Assembly: GCF_947331465.1 (NCBI RefSeq)
Contig: NZ_CAMZOK010000002.1
Span: 434,001 to 498,000, forward strand
Origin: Shimia sp. Alg240-R146
GTDB taxonomy: Bacteria > Pseudomonadota > Alphaproteobacteria > Rhodobacterales > Rhodobacteraceae
DNA: 64,000 nucleotides
Reading direction: 5' to 3'
Positions 8,970 to 16,451 of this stretch are shown here, piece after piece. The notes under the pieces are model-generated. The model did not search any database. It was not told the DNA's origin and saw nothing but the letters and a program-made list of their open reading frames with translations. Both the position numbers and the translations under genes were made by a program. How positions within the stretch are numbered: position 1 is the first letter of the stretch; each line of letters begins with the position of its first letter.

Positions 8970-9782
8970 ATGCGGTTTGTCTTGATACTTCTTTGTTTGT
9001 CGATTTCATTGCCAGCGGCCGCGCAGGACCGAAGGCCGAGCCATTGTATCGCGCTGGCACAAACGCCCGGTGTGAGTTTTATTCACAAGGCGTCTTATCG
9101 CGACAAGGTAGAAAAACACTCTGTCCGGATCAGCTATCTGAGCCATGCGTCTTTTCTGATCCAGAGTGATGACGGGATAAATGTGGTCACCGACTATACC
9201 GGTTTTATCGGCGTGACGGATTTGGTGCCTGATGTCGTCACAATGAACCACGCTCATGACACGCATTGGACAACAAGCCCCGATCCAGCGATCCCGCATG
9301 TGTTGCGCGGTTGGGGGCCTTACAGGCAAGGGATAGACCACCATTTGGATCTTGGCAGTATGTTGGTTCGCAACGTGTCCACAGATATTCGCAGCTATGG
9401 CGGCGTTGAGGAAAAGGGCAATTCGATCTTTGTTTTTGAAGTCGCGGGGCTTTGCATCGGGCACCTTGGGCATCTGCATCATGAGCCAAACGATGCGCAA
9501 TATGCGGCGCTAGGGCGGCTAGATGTGGTGATGGCGGCGGTGGACGGCGGCATGAGCCTTGATACGGCGACCATGATGCGGGTTCTGAAACGCCTGCGGG
9601 CGCAGGTTGTGATCCCGATGCATTGGTTTGAAGACTGGACGTTGACCAGTTTTTTGACCGGTATGTCCGAGGAATATGTGATTGACCGCTCAGAAGGCAA
9701 CAGCCTTGAGGTGTCACTGAGAACCTTGCCATCTCAGCCGACAATAAAGCTTTTGTATCCTCGCTTTTTGCAAGACCCCTAG
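8970..9782 (+). CDS. Exported MBL-fold metallohydrolase
   Basis: A 270-residue protein with a clear signal peptide (about 1-18, ending LPAAAQ). It has a metallo-beta-lactamase-like fold: the metal motif HAHDTH lies at 94-99 (MNHAHDTHW), with later histidines in IGHLGHLHHEP and VVIPMHWFED. This pattern resembles the UlaG-like branch of the superfamily rather than true beta-lactamases. The mature protein is probably periplasmic. It is read from AAGGAAGGAG upstream of the ATG. The substrate cannot be deduced. Confidence 0.85.
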   Translation: MRFVLILLCLSISLPAAAQDRRPSHCIALAQTPGVSFIHKASYRDKVEKHSVRISYLSHASFLIQSDDGINVVTDYTGFIGVTDLVPDVVTMNHAHDTHWTTSPDPAIPHVLRGWGPYRQGIDHHLDLGSMLVRNVSTDIRSYGGVEEKGNSIFVFEVAGLCIGHLGHLHHEPNDAQYAALGRLDVVMAAVDGGMSLDTATMMRVLKRLRAQVVIPMHWFEDWTLTSFLTGMSEEYVIDRSEGNSLEVSLRTLPSQPTIKLLYPRFLQDP

Positions 9783-9815
9783 ACGTTGCAAGGCGAGGCA
9801 ATTACCCCTGTTGCC

Positions 9816-11219
9816 ATGACATTGAATGCAGCCACCCCCGAGTTTGCCGAGCGCCTTGCTGCGCAGTTGCCCAAGGCGACCCTGAGCCAACCAAGCGACG
9901 GATACCTGCAAGAACCGCGTGGGCGGTATTTTGGCCAAGGGGGCCTTTTGGCGCGGCCAAGATCGACAGAAGACGTAGCGACCATCATTGCGGCCTGTAA
10001 CGCGGCGCGTGTGGCCGTGGTGCCCTATGGCGGCGGTACGGGCCTTGTCGGGGCGCAGGTGATGCCTGACGGTCCGACACCGGTGATCCTGTCGCTTGAG
10101 CGCATGAGAGACGTACGTGCGGTCCATCCACTGGAGAATGTGATCGTTGCCGACGCAGGGTGTGTGCTCGCGGATGTGCAAACGGCAGCGCAGACCGCGG
10201 AGCGGTTGTTTCCTTTGTCTTTGGGGGCAGAAGGGACAGCACGAATTGGCGGCAACTTGTCGACCAACGCCGGCGGCGTGAACGTGCTGCGCTACGGCAA
10301 TGCGCGCGACCTGTGTCTGGGGCTGGAGGCAGTCCTGCCCAATGGAGAGATCTGGAATGGCCTGACGCGTCTGCGCAAGGACAATACGGGTTATGATCTG
10401 CGCAACTTGATGATCGGGGCCGAAGGTACGCTGGGGGTGATTACCGGGGCGGCGTTGAAGCTGTTCCCGCGACCACAGTCTGTGGCGACAGCGGTGATGG
10501 TGGTTGGCTCCCCGCAAGCGGCGTTGGAACTGTTGGCAATGGCGCGCGATGTGGCTGGCGAAAGTGTCAGCGCGTTTGAGTTGCTGCACGGGCAGGGCAT
10601 GCGGTTTGTGCGCGACACGCTGCCGGATGTGCGACTGCCCTTTGAGGCGATCCCAGAGTGGTCAGTGTTGATCGAAGTGGGTATGAGCCGGGGGGCAGAT
10701 GCGGCGCTAGAGGCGCTGTTTGGCGCGGCTTTGGAGGCCGACCTGGTCAAAGACGGTGTGATCGCTCAGAGCGAAGCACAACGGAGAGCACTGTGGAGTC
10801 TGCGCGAACACATTCCTATCGCAAACAAAGCGATTGGGTCTGTGGCGAGCCACGATATTTCGCTGCCTTTGAGCGAGCTTCCTGAATTCATCTCTCGGGC
10901 GGGGAAGCAGGTCGCAGCCATGGGGCCTTATCGCATCAATTGTTTCGGACACCTTGGGGACGGCAACCTACACTACAACGTGTTTCCGCCTACAGGTGAA
11001 AGCCGTGATGCTTACAACGACCGCCGGCACGCTGTAAGCGCCGCCATCTACGATTTGGTGCATGCATTCGGCGGGTCTTTCAGCGCCGAGCACGGCGTGG
11101 GGCGCATGAAGGTTGCGACGCTTAGGGCTTATGGTGATCCAACCCGATTGGCCGCCATGCGCGCGATCAAGGCCGCGCTGGATCCAAATGGCATTATGAA
11201 TCCGGGTGTTATCCTATGA
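9816..11219 (+). CDS. FAD-linked oxidase (GlcD / D-2-hydroxyacid dehydrogenase family)
   Basis: A flavoprotein of the PCMH/VAO type oxidising a D-2-hydroxy acid such as D-lactate, glycolate or 2-hydroxyglutarate. The N-terminal FAD-binding half carries VVPYGGGTGLVGAQV and the glycine-rich GGNLSTNAGGVNVLRYGN. The C-terminal half has the metal/substrate motif GHLGDGNLHYNVF and the closing EHGVGRMK. The frame could begin at TTG 9786, but ATG 9816 gives MTLNAATPEFAERL, the common N-terminus, and 467 residues. Family assignment is firm; the substrate is not determined. Confidence 0.9.
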   Translation: MTLNAATPEFAERLAAQLPKATLSQPSDGYLQEPRGRYFGQGGLLARPRSTEDVATIIAACNAARVAVVPYGGGTGLVGAQVMPDGPTPVILSLERMRDVRAVHPLENVIVADAGCVLADVQTAAQTAERLFPLSLGAEGTARIGGNLSTNAGGVNVLRYGNARDLCLGLEAVLPNGEIWNGLTRLRKDNTGYDLRNLMIGAEGTLGVITGAALKLFPRPQSVATAVMVVGSPQAALELLAMARDVAGESVSAFELLHGQGMRFVRDTLPDVRLPFEAIPEWSVLIEVGMSRGADAALEALFGAALEADLVKDGVIAQSEAQRRALWSLREHIPIANKAIGSVASHDISLPLSELPEFISRAGKQVAAMGPYRINCFGHLGDGNLHYNVFPPTGESRDAYNDRRHAVSAAIYDLVHAFGGSFSAEHGVGRMKVATLRAYGDPTRLAAMRAIKAALDPNGIMNPGVIL

Positions 11220-11235
11220 TCGGTTGCGGCTTCTT

Positions 11236-11294
11236 TCTGACCAAAATACCCCGGGGGTGAATTGGCCATAGGCGAAGAGGGGGCTGGCCCCCGT
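11236..11294. repeat. Roseobacter-type intergenic repeat candidate
   Basis: The FAD oxidase/apt gap contains TGACCAAAATACCCCGGGGG, then TGAATTGGCC, and ends in a GGGGG-ctgg-CCCCC stem-loop (11279-11292). I recall closely similar sequence recurring between genes in roseobacter chromosomes. Only one copy is seen here, so its repeat status rests on that memory. It lies between convergent genes and may help end transcripts, though no T tract follows. Confidence 0.4.
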
Positions 11295-11296
11295 CT

Positions 11297-11836
11297 TTAC
11301 AGGCCGTCGAACTCACACAGAACATGCACATCCATGCCCATGTCTTCGAGTTTCTTGCGGCCGCCTAACTCTGGCAGATCAATAATGAAGGAACAGGAGA
11401 TGATCTCTCCACCAAGGCGTTCGATCAGCTTGATCCCTGCCTCTGCCGTGCCTCCTGTGGCCAAAAGGTCATCCACAACAAGCACTTGTTCGCCTGGCTG
11501 AATCGCGTCGTCGTGTAACTCAACGATCGCTTCACCATATTCGAGTTTGTACTCTTGGCTGATGGTCGTGCCGGGCAGCTTGCCTTTCTTGCGGATTGGC
11601 ACAAAGCCAACCGAAAGCTGGTGCGCTATTGCGCCACCGAGAATGAAGCCGCGCGCCTCGAGACCAACAACTTTGTCGATCCGCGTGCCAGCGTAGGGAT
11701 GCAGCATCTGGTCGATCGCCATCCGAAACCCACGCGGGTTGGCGAACAACGTGGTCACGTCGCGAAACATGATCCCTTCGTGCGGAAAGTCCACGATGGT
11801 GCGGATGTAATCTTTGACGTTGGCGCTTTGGGGCAT
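11297..11836 (-). CDS. apt: Adenine phosphoribosyltransferase
   Basis: Salvages adenine to AMP using PRPP. The 179-residue protein has the PRPP-binding signature [14 protein letters not shown] at 118-131, the adenine-pocket stretch [15 protein letters not shown], and the flexible loop [20 protein letters not shown]. It starts [26 protein letters not shown], the usual N-terminus. mtnP, which makes adenine from methylthioadenosine, lies 1.3 kb upstream on the same strand, so adenine release and salvage are encoded close together. Confidence 0.97.
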   Translation of the reverse strand: MPQSANVKDYIRTIVDFPHEGIMFRDVTTLFANPRGFRMAIDQMLHPYAGTRIDKVVGLEARGFILGGAIAHQLSVGFVPIRKKGKLPGTTISQEYKLEYGEAIVELHDDAIQPGEQVLVVDDLLATGGTAEAGIKLIERLGGEIISCSFIIDLPELGGRKKLEDMGMDVHVLCEFDGL

Positions 11837-11922
11837 GGCTGTTTCCCGTAGAAAAGTTTACGGGGCAGCTTTGACAAATGCGGGGCGTACGCGCAAGGGG
11901 CTGTAGATAGAGGTGACGGTAA

Positions 11923-12039
11923 TTACTGGCTGCGAAAGCGGCGCAGGCGGTACATGGTTTGTGTCAACCAGTTTGCGTGTGGTTTGTGCCAGTCCATTCG
12001 GTCGCGAACGAGCAGAGATTTGGCCGTGTGTAAGTTCAT
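11923..12039 (-). CDS. Small basic protein, 38 residues (unknown)
   Basis: Reading minus from ATG 12039 gives a 38-codon frame beginning MNLHTAKSLLVRDRMDW and ending in a basic, aromatic tail MYRLRRFRSQ, then TAA at 11923. AGAGGA sits seven bases before the ATG, a strong ribosome site and the main support. The frame lies in the otherwise empty 250-bp gap upstream of apt and is divergent from the lysine-rich protein gene at 12149. The W/R-rich C-terminus recalls small DUF1127-like alphaproteobacterial proteins, but I cannot assign a family. It could be an independent small protein or an apt leader. Confidence 0.55.
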   Translation of the reverse strand: MNLHTAKSLLVRDRMDWHKPHANWLTQTMYRLRRFRSQ

Positions 12040-12083
12040 TTTGAAAGTCCTCTTTTAAACTGCTACCGTTTACTTATGCTTTG

Positions 12084-12110
12084 CTTTGTATATCCAGTGT
12101 ATATACAAAG
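12084..12110. promoter_or_regulatory. Perfect 10-bp inverted repeat (operator candidate)
   Basis: CTTTGTATAT (12084-12093) is matched by its exact reverse complement ATATACAAAG (12101-12110) across a 7-bp spacer. It lies between the divergent 38-codon gene (start 12039) and the lysine-rich protein (start about 12149). It also overlaps a plausible rightward promoter (TTGCTT, 16 bp, TATACA). It is a good candidate operator, possibly autoregulatory. Confidence 0.6.
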
Positions 12111-12148
12111 GTCCAGAAAATCTAACAAAAGCGCAGGATGATCGACTG

Positions 12149-12376
12149 TTGGGAAAGAATGACGAGGTCGCCACGAACAAGGTGAAGGCTGACTCCAAAC
12201 AAAAAGTTAAGGATAAGGCCAAGCGTAAATCCAAGAAGGACAGCCAGTTGGTGCTGCGTCTGGATAAGGAAGAACGCGATGCTTTTGTTGACCTCTGCAA
12301 GGATCTAGACACCAGCGCCGCGCGGGAGATCCGCGCCTTTATTCGCGGCTTCATGAAGACACACGCGGAAGACTGA
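12149..12376 (+). CDS. Small lysine-rich protein with RHH-like C-terminus
   Basis: The open frame extends back to TTG 12086, but that codon lies inside the inverted repeat and has no ribosome site. TTG 12149, ten bases after AGGA, is the better start and gives 75 residues; GTG 12182 is another option. The first half is very rich in lysine (KQKVKDKAKRKSKKDSQ). The second half, LVLRLDKEERDAFVDLCKDLDTSAAREIRAFIRGF, has the strand-helix-helix rhythm of ribbon-helix-helix DNA-binding proteins. A role as a small DNA-binding regulator acting on the palindrome upstream is an inference. Confidence 0.65.
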   Translation: MGKNDEVATNKVKADSKQKVKDKAKRKSKKDSQLVLRLDKEERDAFVDLCKDLDTSAAREIRAFIRGFMKTHAED

Positions 12377-12396
12377 TCCTGCGTTTGCTTTCTGCC

Positions 12397-13026
12397 TCAG
12401 ATCGCGCGCCGCAGCGTCGCTGTCAGAACGCCCATTCCGATCAATGTGGCCCCGCCGACACGTGTCAGCCAGCGCATGACCTCGGGGCGTGAAATCCGCG
12501 TCCGCAGCCGATCCGCAAGCAACGCATAGGCAAAGGCATTCAGTGCTGCCAAGGCTACGAAGGTACTGATAAGGATCGAAAATTGTGGCAACAGAGGCTG
12601 TGTCGGCTGGATAAACTGTGGCACGAAGGCGATGAAAAACCCGATGCTTTTGGGGTTCAGGGCCGTCACGGCGGCAGCATGGGTAAAGACCCCGCGCGCG
12701 GGCATGGATCCGGCAGTCGCGAGATCCCCCAATGCGGCCTGATTGGCACTTCGCAACATCTTGATCCCGAGCCAGATGAGATAGATTGCACCCACCCATT
12801 TGAGCACCGTGAAGGCCGTGGCAGAGGCCAGCACAATAGCACCCAGCCCTAGCAGGGACGCGGTCATGGCGATCAGATCCCCGAGCGCAACACCGGCGGC
12901 CGTGGCCACAGCCACCTTGCGGCCTTGGGTGAGGGCGTAGCTGAGAACCAACAAGATAGTTGGACCAGGGATCAGCAAGAGCGCGGTGGAGGCGGCAACG
13001 AAGGTCAGCCAGAGATCTAAGGACAT
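12397..13026 (-). CDS. LysE/RhtB family amino-acid exporter
   Basis: A 209-residue inner-membrane protein with about six hydrophobic segments. The N-terminus LWLTFVAASTALLLIPGPTILLVLSYAL carries the PGP motif of the LysE/RhtB superfamily, and GRKVAVATAAGVALGDLI follows as in threonine and homoserine exporters. It probably exports an amino acid or derivative; the substrate cannot be predicted. It is convergent with the small lysine-rich protein gene and lies downstream of mtnP on the same strand. Confidence 0.92.
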   Translation of the reverse strand: MSLDLWLTFVAASTALLLIPGPTILLVLSYALTQGRKVAVATAAGVALGDLIAMTASLLGLGAIVLASATAFTVLKWVGAIYLIWLGIKMLRSANQAALGDLATAGSMPARGVFTHAAAVTALNPKSIGFFIAFVPQFIQPTQPLLPQFSILISTFVALAALNAFAYALLADRLRTRISRPEVMRWLTRVGGATLIGMGVLTATLRRAI

Positions 13027-13092
13027 AAGAAGGAAGCCTGAATTGAATGTGCAGGACCTACCAAGCCTCAGCTTTGGCGCAACGTCCAGCCC

Positions 13093-13983
13093 TTAGGCAG
13101 TTAAGGCACGACCTGCGACTGCGTCGAGCTTGTTCACCATGGCTGGATCACGCATGTCCGGTGCGGTCAGGATTGCGAATTCCAGCGCGCGGTCGCAGCC
13201 GTGATCGCAGGGCGCGCGGTCTGCACCCAGAAGGTCAGGAAGGCGGCGTACCATGTCACGGGCCTTGTCGGCATTGCCCATCAAAATCGCAATGATTTCA
13301 GACACATCTACTTCGCCGTGATCGGGGTGCCAGCTGTCATAGTCCGTCACCATCGCCACTGAGGCATAGCAAAGTTCGGCTTCGCGTGCCAATTTGGCCT
13401 CGGGCATGTTGGTCATGCCGATCACATCCGCCCCCCAGCTTTCGCGATACATTTTGCTTTCTGCCAATGTGGAAAATTGCGGCCCTTCCATTGCCAGATA
13501 AGTGCCGCCGTTGTGCACGGTGATACCCGCGTCGGTGGCAGCAGTAAAACAGGCCGCTGAAAGGCGCGGGCAGGTTGGGTGTGCCACCGAAACATGGGCC
13601 ACGAGACCGGGGCCGAAGAAAGATTTTTCACGCGCAAAAGTGCGGTCAATGAATTGATCTACAACAACAAAATCACCTGGCGACATCTCTTCGCGGAACG
13701 ATCCAGTGGCCGACACAGAGATCACATCGGTCACGCCAAGGCGTTTCAGCGCGTCGATGTTGGCGCGGTAGGGAACCGACGATGGTGTGTGCACATGGCC
13801 GCGTCCGTGACGAGGCAAAAAGGCCATTTTCACACCGCCCAATCGGCCTGTGAGGATCTCGTCAGAGGGTGTGCCAAAGGGGCTGTCGACGGCTTGCCAT
13901 TTGGCGTCCTCTAGCCCGTCGATGTCATAGATGCCGGAGCCGCCGATCACGGCGATCATGGTCTCTGTTTGCGCGTCAGTCAT
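13093..13983 (-). CDS. mtnP: S-methyl-5'-thioadenosine phosphorylase
   Basis: Phosphorolyses 5'-methylthioadenosine to adenine and 5-methylthioribose-1-phosphate, the entry to methionine salvage. The 296-residue protein has the family N-terminus IAVIGGSGIYDIDGL, the phosphate-binding PRHGRGHVHTPSSVPYRAN, and the purine/ribose site NGGTYLAMEGPQFSTLAES followed by GMTNMPEAKLAREAELCY and VTDYDSWH. The start may be ATG 13983 or the internal ATG eight codons on. An 11-bp tandem repeat lies 72 bp upstream. apt downstream would reuse the adenine released. Confidence 0.95.
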   Translation of the reverse strand: MTDAQTETMIAVIGGSGIYDIDGLEDAKWQAVDSPFGTPSDEILTGRLGGVKMAFLPRHGRGHVHTPSSVPYRANIDALKRLGVTDVISVSATGSFREEMSPGDFVVVDQFIDRTFAREKSFFGPGLVAHVSVAHPTCPRLSAACFTAATDAGITVHNGGTYLAMEGPQFSTLAESKMYRESWGADVIGMTNMPEAKLAREAELCYASVAMVTDYDSWHPDHGEVDVSEIIAILMGNADKARDMVRRLPDLLGADRAPCDHGCDRALEFAILTAPDMRDPAMVNKLDAVAGRALTA

Positions 13984-14054
13984 TGCGGGACTCCCTGTCT
14001 TTTTGTTGCCAGAGTCTTGGCGGGCGCGGCGGGGAAAAGCAACCGAAAGGCACG

Positions 14055-14098
14055 TCGGTATCGCGTCGGTAACGCGACTGTATCGCGACGGTGTGAAA
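14055..14098. repeat. 11-bp tandem repeat, copy 1
   Basis: Three consecutive 11-mers, TCGGTATCGCG, TCGGTAACGCG and ACTGTATCGCG, are followed by a degenerate fourth (ACGGTGTGAAA). They lie in the mtnP promoter region between mtnP and the upstream lipoprotein gene. The same unit types recur at 53805-53837, 39.7 kb away. The period is close to one DNA turn, so a protein could bind successive units on one face. Confidence 0.7.
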
Positions 14099-14109
14099 AT
14101 CGGGCGATT

Positions 14110-14784
14110 TTAGCGGCAAATACCGCGGGTTTCGGCCTTGTCCCACGGCAGGGTGACCTCGTCGGGCTGTGGCAGATCGTGCGTTGGGAACACTTCGCCG
14201 ACCAGTTCGGCAAGCCGCCTTGTGCGCGGCGCATCCGGATCGAGCAGCGAGCAGCACAGATATTCTTCGACAACGCTGGCTTGCTGCTCATAGCCGTAGT
14301 CGAGGAAGGTGGCGTCTTTGGTGACCTCAAACAGATAGGGATCGTCGGTGATCTGATGCTCCTCGGCGGCCTTCCAGGGGGAGTAGCCGGTCAGGTCGCG
14401 GTTCTGCCATTGCCAGACGTGCACCATTTCGTGGGCGAAATACATCGCGGCATTGAGGTGAATTTTCTCGGGATAGCGCGGCATGTAGTTTGGCACCGAC
14501 CAGTCTTTGGACGTGTAAAGATGGTTCCAGAGCACGACACCAGCGGGTGAGGTGGTCACCGGGCCGGGCTTGGATGGCGGGAAAATACGCTCGCGGCAGG
14601 CCAGACGGGGGCGGGCTTGGCGGGTGAAGGTGGCGACGCCCAAGGGGGCATTTTTGGTGATGCGCACGGTTTCTGCGTCAAACGTGTCGCCTGCGAGATC
14701 GGCCATGAAGGCGCGCTCGGTCTCGGTCAGGGGTCTGCCACAAGAGATAAGCAGAAGGCAAAGAAGGAGAAGGGATGCGCGCAT
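14110..14784 (-). CDS. Lipoprotein with HExxH metallopeptidase-like motif
   Basis: A 224-residue protein with a lipoprotein signal peptide (LLLLCLLLISC, lipidation at C15). The segment MYFAHEMVHVWQW contains HEMVH at 118-122, the zinc-peptidase HExxH pattern, and a later EEYLCC may supply a third acidic ligand. NHLYTSKDWSVPNYMPRYPEKIHLNAAM precedes the motif. It may be a membrane-anchored zinc peptidase, or a catalytically silent relative. I do not recognise a named family. It is monocistronic by spacing; the next gene upstream on this strand is another small exported protein. Confidence 0.8.
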   Translation of the reverse strand: MRASLLLLCLLLISCGRPLTETERAFMADLAGDTFDAETVRITKNAPLGVATFTRQARPRLACRERIFPPSKPGPVTTSPAGVVLWNHLYTSKDWSVPNYMPRYPEKIHLNAAMYFAHEMVHVWQWQNRDLTGYSPWKAAEEHQITDDPYLFEVTKDATFLDYGYEQQASVVEEYLCCSLLDPDAPRTRRLAELVGEVFPTHDLPQPDEVTLPWDKAETRGICR

Positions 14785-14842
14785 AGGCGGAGCGTAGCAT
14801 CGCGGTTGCGTGGGGCAAGCGGCAATGGCGCGGCGGCGGTGG

Positions 14843-15259
14843 TTATTTCGGCGTGGTGATCAGGCGGCCACCGTTTATGCATTCTCCGAAGTGAAAGTCG
14901 TAAAAGCGCTTGTCAATTTTGGCACCCGCGGCGGAGCCGACGGTGCCGCCGATCATGCCAAGCGCCTCTGCCTGTTTGCGGTCACCGGTGGCGACATAGC
15001 CGGTTTGCTTGCCAAAGGTGTTGCCGGTCTGCGCGCCTTGGATGCGGCCGCCGGTTGAGGCGGCGGCGCGGGCGTATTGGTCGCAGAAAAGCTGTGTGCG
15101 CTCTTGGTTTTGCGGCCATTGGCGGGGTGTGGGCGCTTGGCGCGGTTTGTTGAGCGGCACGGAGAGGTGGTTGTTTTGATGGCGCGCGGAGTCCTTGCGG
15201 GCTTGGGCGAGGGTGTCCGTTGCGGGGAGCAGGAGGACGAGGAGGAGGGCGAGGCGCAT
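14843..15259 (-). CDS. Small exported protein, unknown
   Basis: A 138-residue frame with a signal peptide (MRLALLLVLLLPATDTLAQA). The mature part has a proline-rich N-terminal region, then ALGMIGGTVGSAAGAKIDKRFYDFHFGEC, a glycine-zipper-like stretch that could insert in or associate with a membrane. Two cysteines (about C59 and C127) might form a disulfide. I do not recognise the family. It lies between two other small exported proteins on the same strand. Confidence 0.65.
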   Translation of the reverse strand: MRLALLLVLLLPATDTLAQARKDSARHQNNHLSVPLNKPRQAPTPRQWPQNQERTQLFCDQYARAAASTGGRIQGAQTGNTFGKQTGYVATGDRKQAEALGMIGGTVGSAAGAKIDKRFYDFHFGECINGGRLITTPK

Positions 15260-15298
15260 GGGGGGGAAGGTAGGCGCGTGGGGACAGCAAGTACAGGG

Positions 15299-15634
15299 TT
15301 ACTCGTGTGTTTCCGACAAGACTTTGCCTGTGGATTTGGCAATCACGTACACCGAATCGTTGCCGATGCGGACGCCGTCCGGCGAGTTGCGCTGGTGGAT
15401 TGTGAAACTGGCGCGGTAGGTTTTGCCGCAATCCTCAACGCTGAGGTCGCGGGATTGGAGCTCGGTTTCCATGGTGTTGACGTAACCGTCGGAGTGCTCG
15501 TATTCGATGAGCGGGCGCAGGGCGGTAATTACTGTTGCGCGTGTGGCGGGGTCGTCGGTGAGAACGCAGGTTTCCGGCGTTTGGGTGCAGGCAGCGAGCA
15601 GGGCTAGAGCGGGAGCGAGGGCGTAGATTTTCAT
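15299..15634 (-). CDS. Small lipoprotein, unknown
   Basis: The frame extends to 15715, but the ATG at 15634 gives a proper lipoprotein signal, MKIYALAPALALLAAC, with lipidation at C16, so I start there. The 111-residue product contains the disulfide-candidate cysteines CVLTDD and DCGKTYRASFTIHQRN and a region YVIAKSTGKVLSETHE at the end. No family is recognised. Upstream is a conspicuous double hairpin separating it from the low-GC DUF2971 gene. Confidence 0.75.
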   Translation of the reverse strand: MKIYALAPALALLAACTQTPETCVLTDDPATRATVITALRPLIEYEHSDGYVNTMETELQSRDLSVEDCGKTYRASFTIHQRNSPDGVRIGNDSVYVIAKSTGKVLSETHE

Positions 15635-15673
15635 ACTGGAGTTGTGAAGTGTATTTGAGTGGCTGGCAACCAA

Positions 15674-15751
15674 TGCGTGATGCTTTGCATCACGCACGCG
15701 CCCGATCCGCCCCACGGGCGGGCGCGTTCGCTTCCGCCCTCGGATCGGGCG
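15674..15751. repeat. Double hairpin intergenic element
   Basis: Two strong stem-loops are adjacent. TGCGTGATGC-ttt-GCATCACGCA (15674-15696) is perfect over 10 bp. CGCCCGATCCG (15699-15709) pairs perfectly over 11 bp with CGGATCGGGCG (15741-15751), and GC-rich inner repeats fill the loop. The element sits exactly at the edge of the low-GC DUF2971 gene. It may be a REP-like roseobacter element; only one copy is seen here. Confidence 0.6.
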
Positions 15752-15761
15752 TTTGTTCTAG

Positions 15762-16451
15762 TTACTTCTGAAGTTTCTTAAGCTTTTGCGTGGTCATCTT
15801 ATAGTTTCGAAACGACGCCCTAACAGTCTTAATGTCCACTCCTTCATAAGAACCAAGTGCTTTTCTGAATTGTTTCGAAGTTAGGTTCGATCGTGGTCCG
15901 ATCAACACTTCTTTCAATTCCAGCTTGTGGTCGAAAGGGGTGAAAAAATGTCGTGCCCCTCTCTTTTTTAGAGCGATTTCGTCTTCGCTCAGGTGAACAA
16001 ATCGTCTCCATTCTACTTCGAATTGCCAATGGATGCTCTTTGTCTCTTGAGCATAGGCAAAGATTTGTTTTTTCCCATGTTCTGTTCCAAGGTCTTCGTA
16101 AGGAAACTCCTTAAAGTCAGATTCATAAACCATTTTTGTGAGTTTCTCTGTGACGTCGAAACCCAGGCAAACTCCCGCATAGCTTTCGGCGTAGTGGCCC
16201 CACATGCTTGGCACGTCCCATCGTTCCGAAAAAGAAATAAATCCAAATTCTTGGGAGTGAACAGCGATTGCATTTTGCCAGTCTAACCGCATGTCTTTGG
16301 CCTTTTTCCCTTGGCCAAAATCAAAGGGCATCATTTCGAAAAGGTCATTTACCTCATTTGGGAAAGAGATCTTGAGGTGCCTTCGCGAGACGACGTCGAG
16401 TGCAAAATTCGGCCCTGTGAAATAGTAGAGCCGTTTTTTGAACTTAAACAT
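15762..16451 (-). CDS. DUF2971 family protein
   Basis: A 229-residue protein starting MFKFKKRLYYFTG. The ATG at 16451 lies inside the end of parE (which stops at 16444), with GGAGGAG six bases upstream, so translation is probably coupled to parE. The block FISFSERWDVPSMWGHYAESYAGVCLGFD is the hallmark of DUF2971, a family of unknown function often seen in accessory regions and near defence genes. Base composition differs sharply from neighbours: 22 of 60 bases are G/C at 16081-16140, against 39 of 60 in parE at 17161-17220. This suggests recent acquisition. Confidence 0.85.
   Translation of the reverse strand: MFKFKKRLYYFTGPNFALDVVSRRHLKISFPNEVNDLFEMMPFDFGQGKKAKDMRLDWQNAIAVHSQEFGFISFSERWDVPSMWGHYAESYAGVCLGFDVTEKLTKMVYESDFKEFPYEDLGTEHGKKQIFAYAQETKSIHWQFEVEWRRFVHLSEDEIALKKRGARHFFTPFDHKLELKEVLIGPRSNLTSKQFRKALGSYEGVDIKTVRASFRNYKMTTQKLKKLQK

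Noticed and set aside
12086-12148. Upstream extension of the lysine-rich protein
   Set aside because: Its TTG lies inside the palindrome and the region lacks a ribosome site; TTG 12149 fits better.
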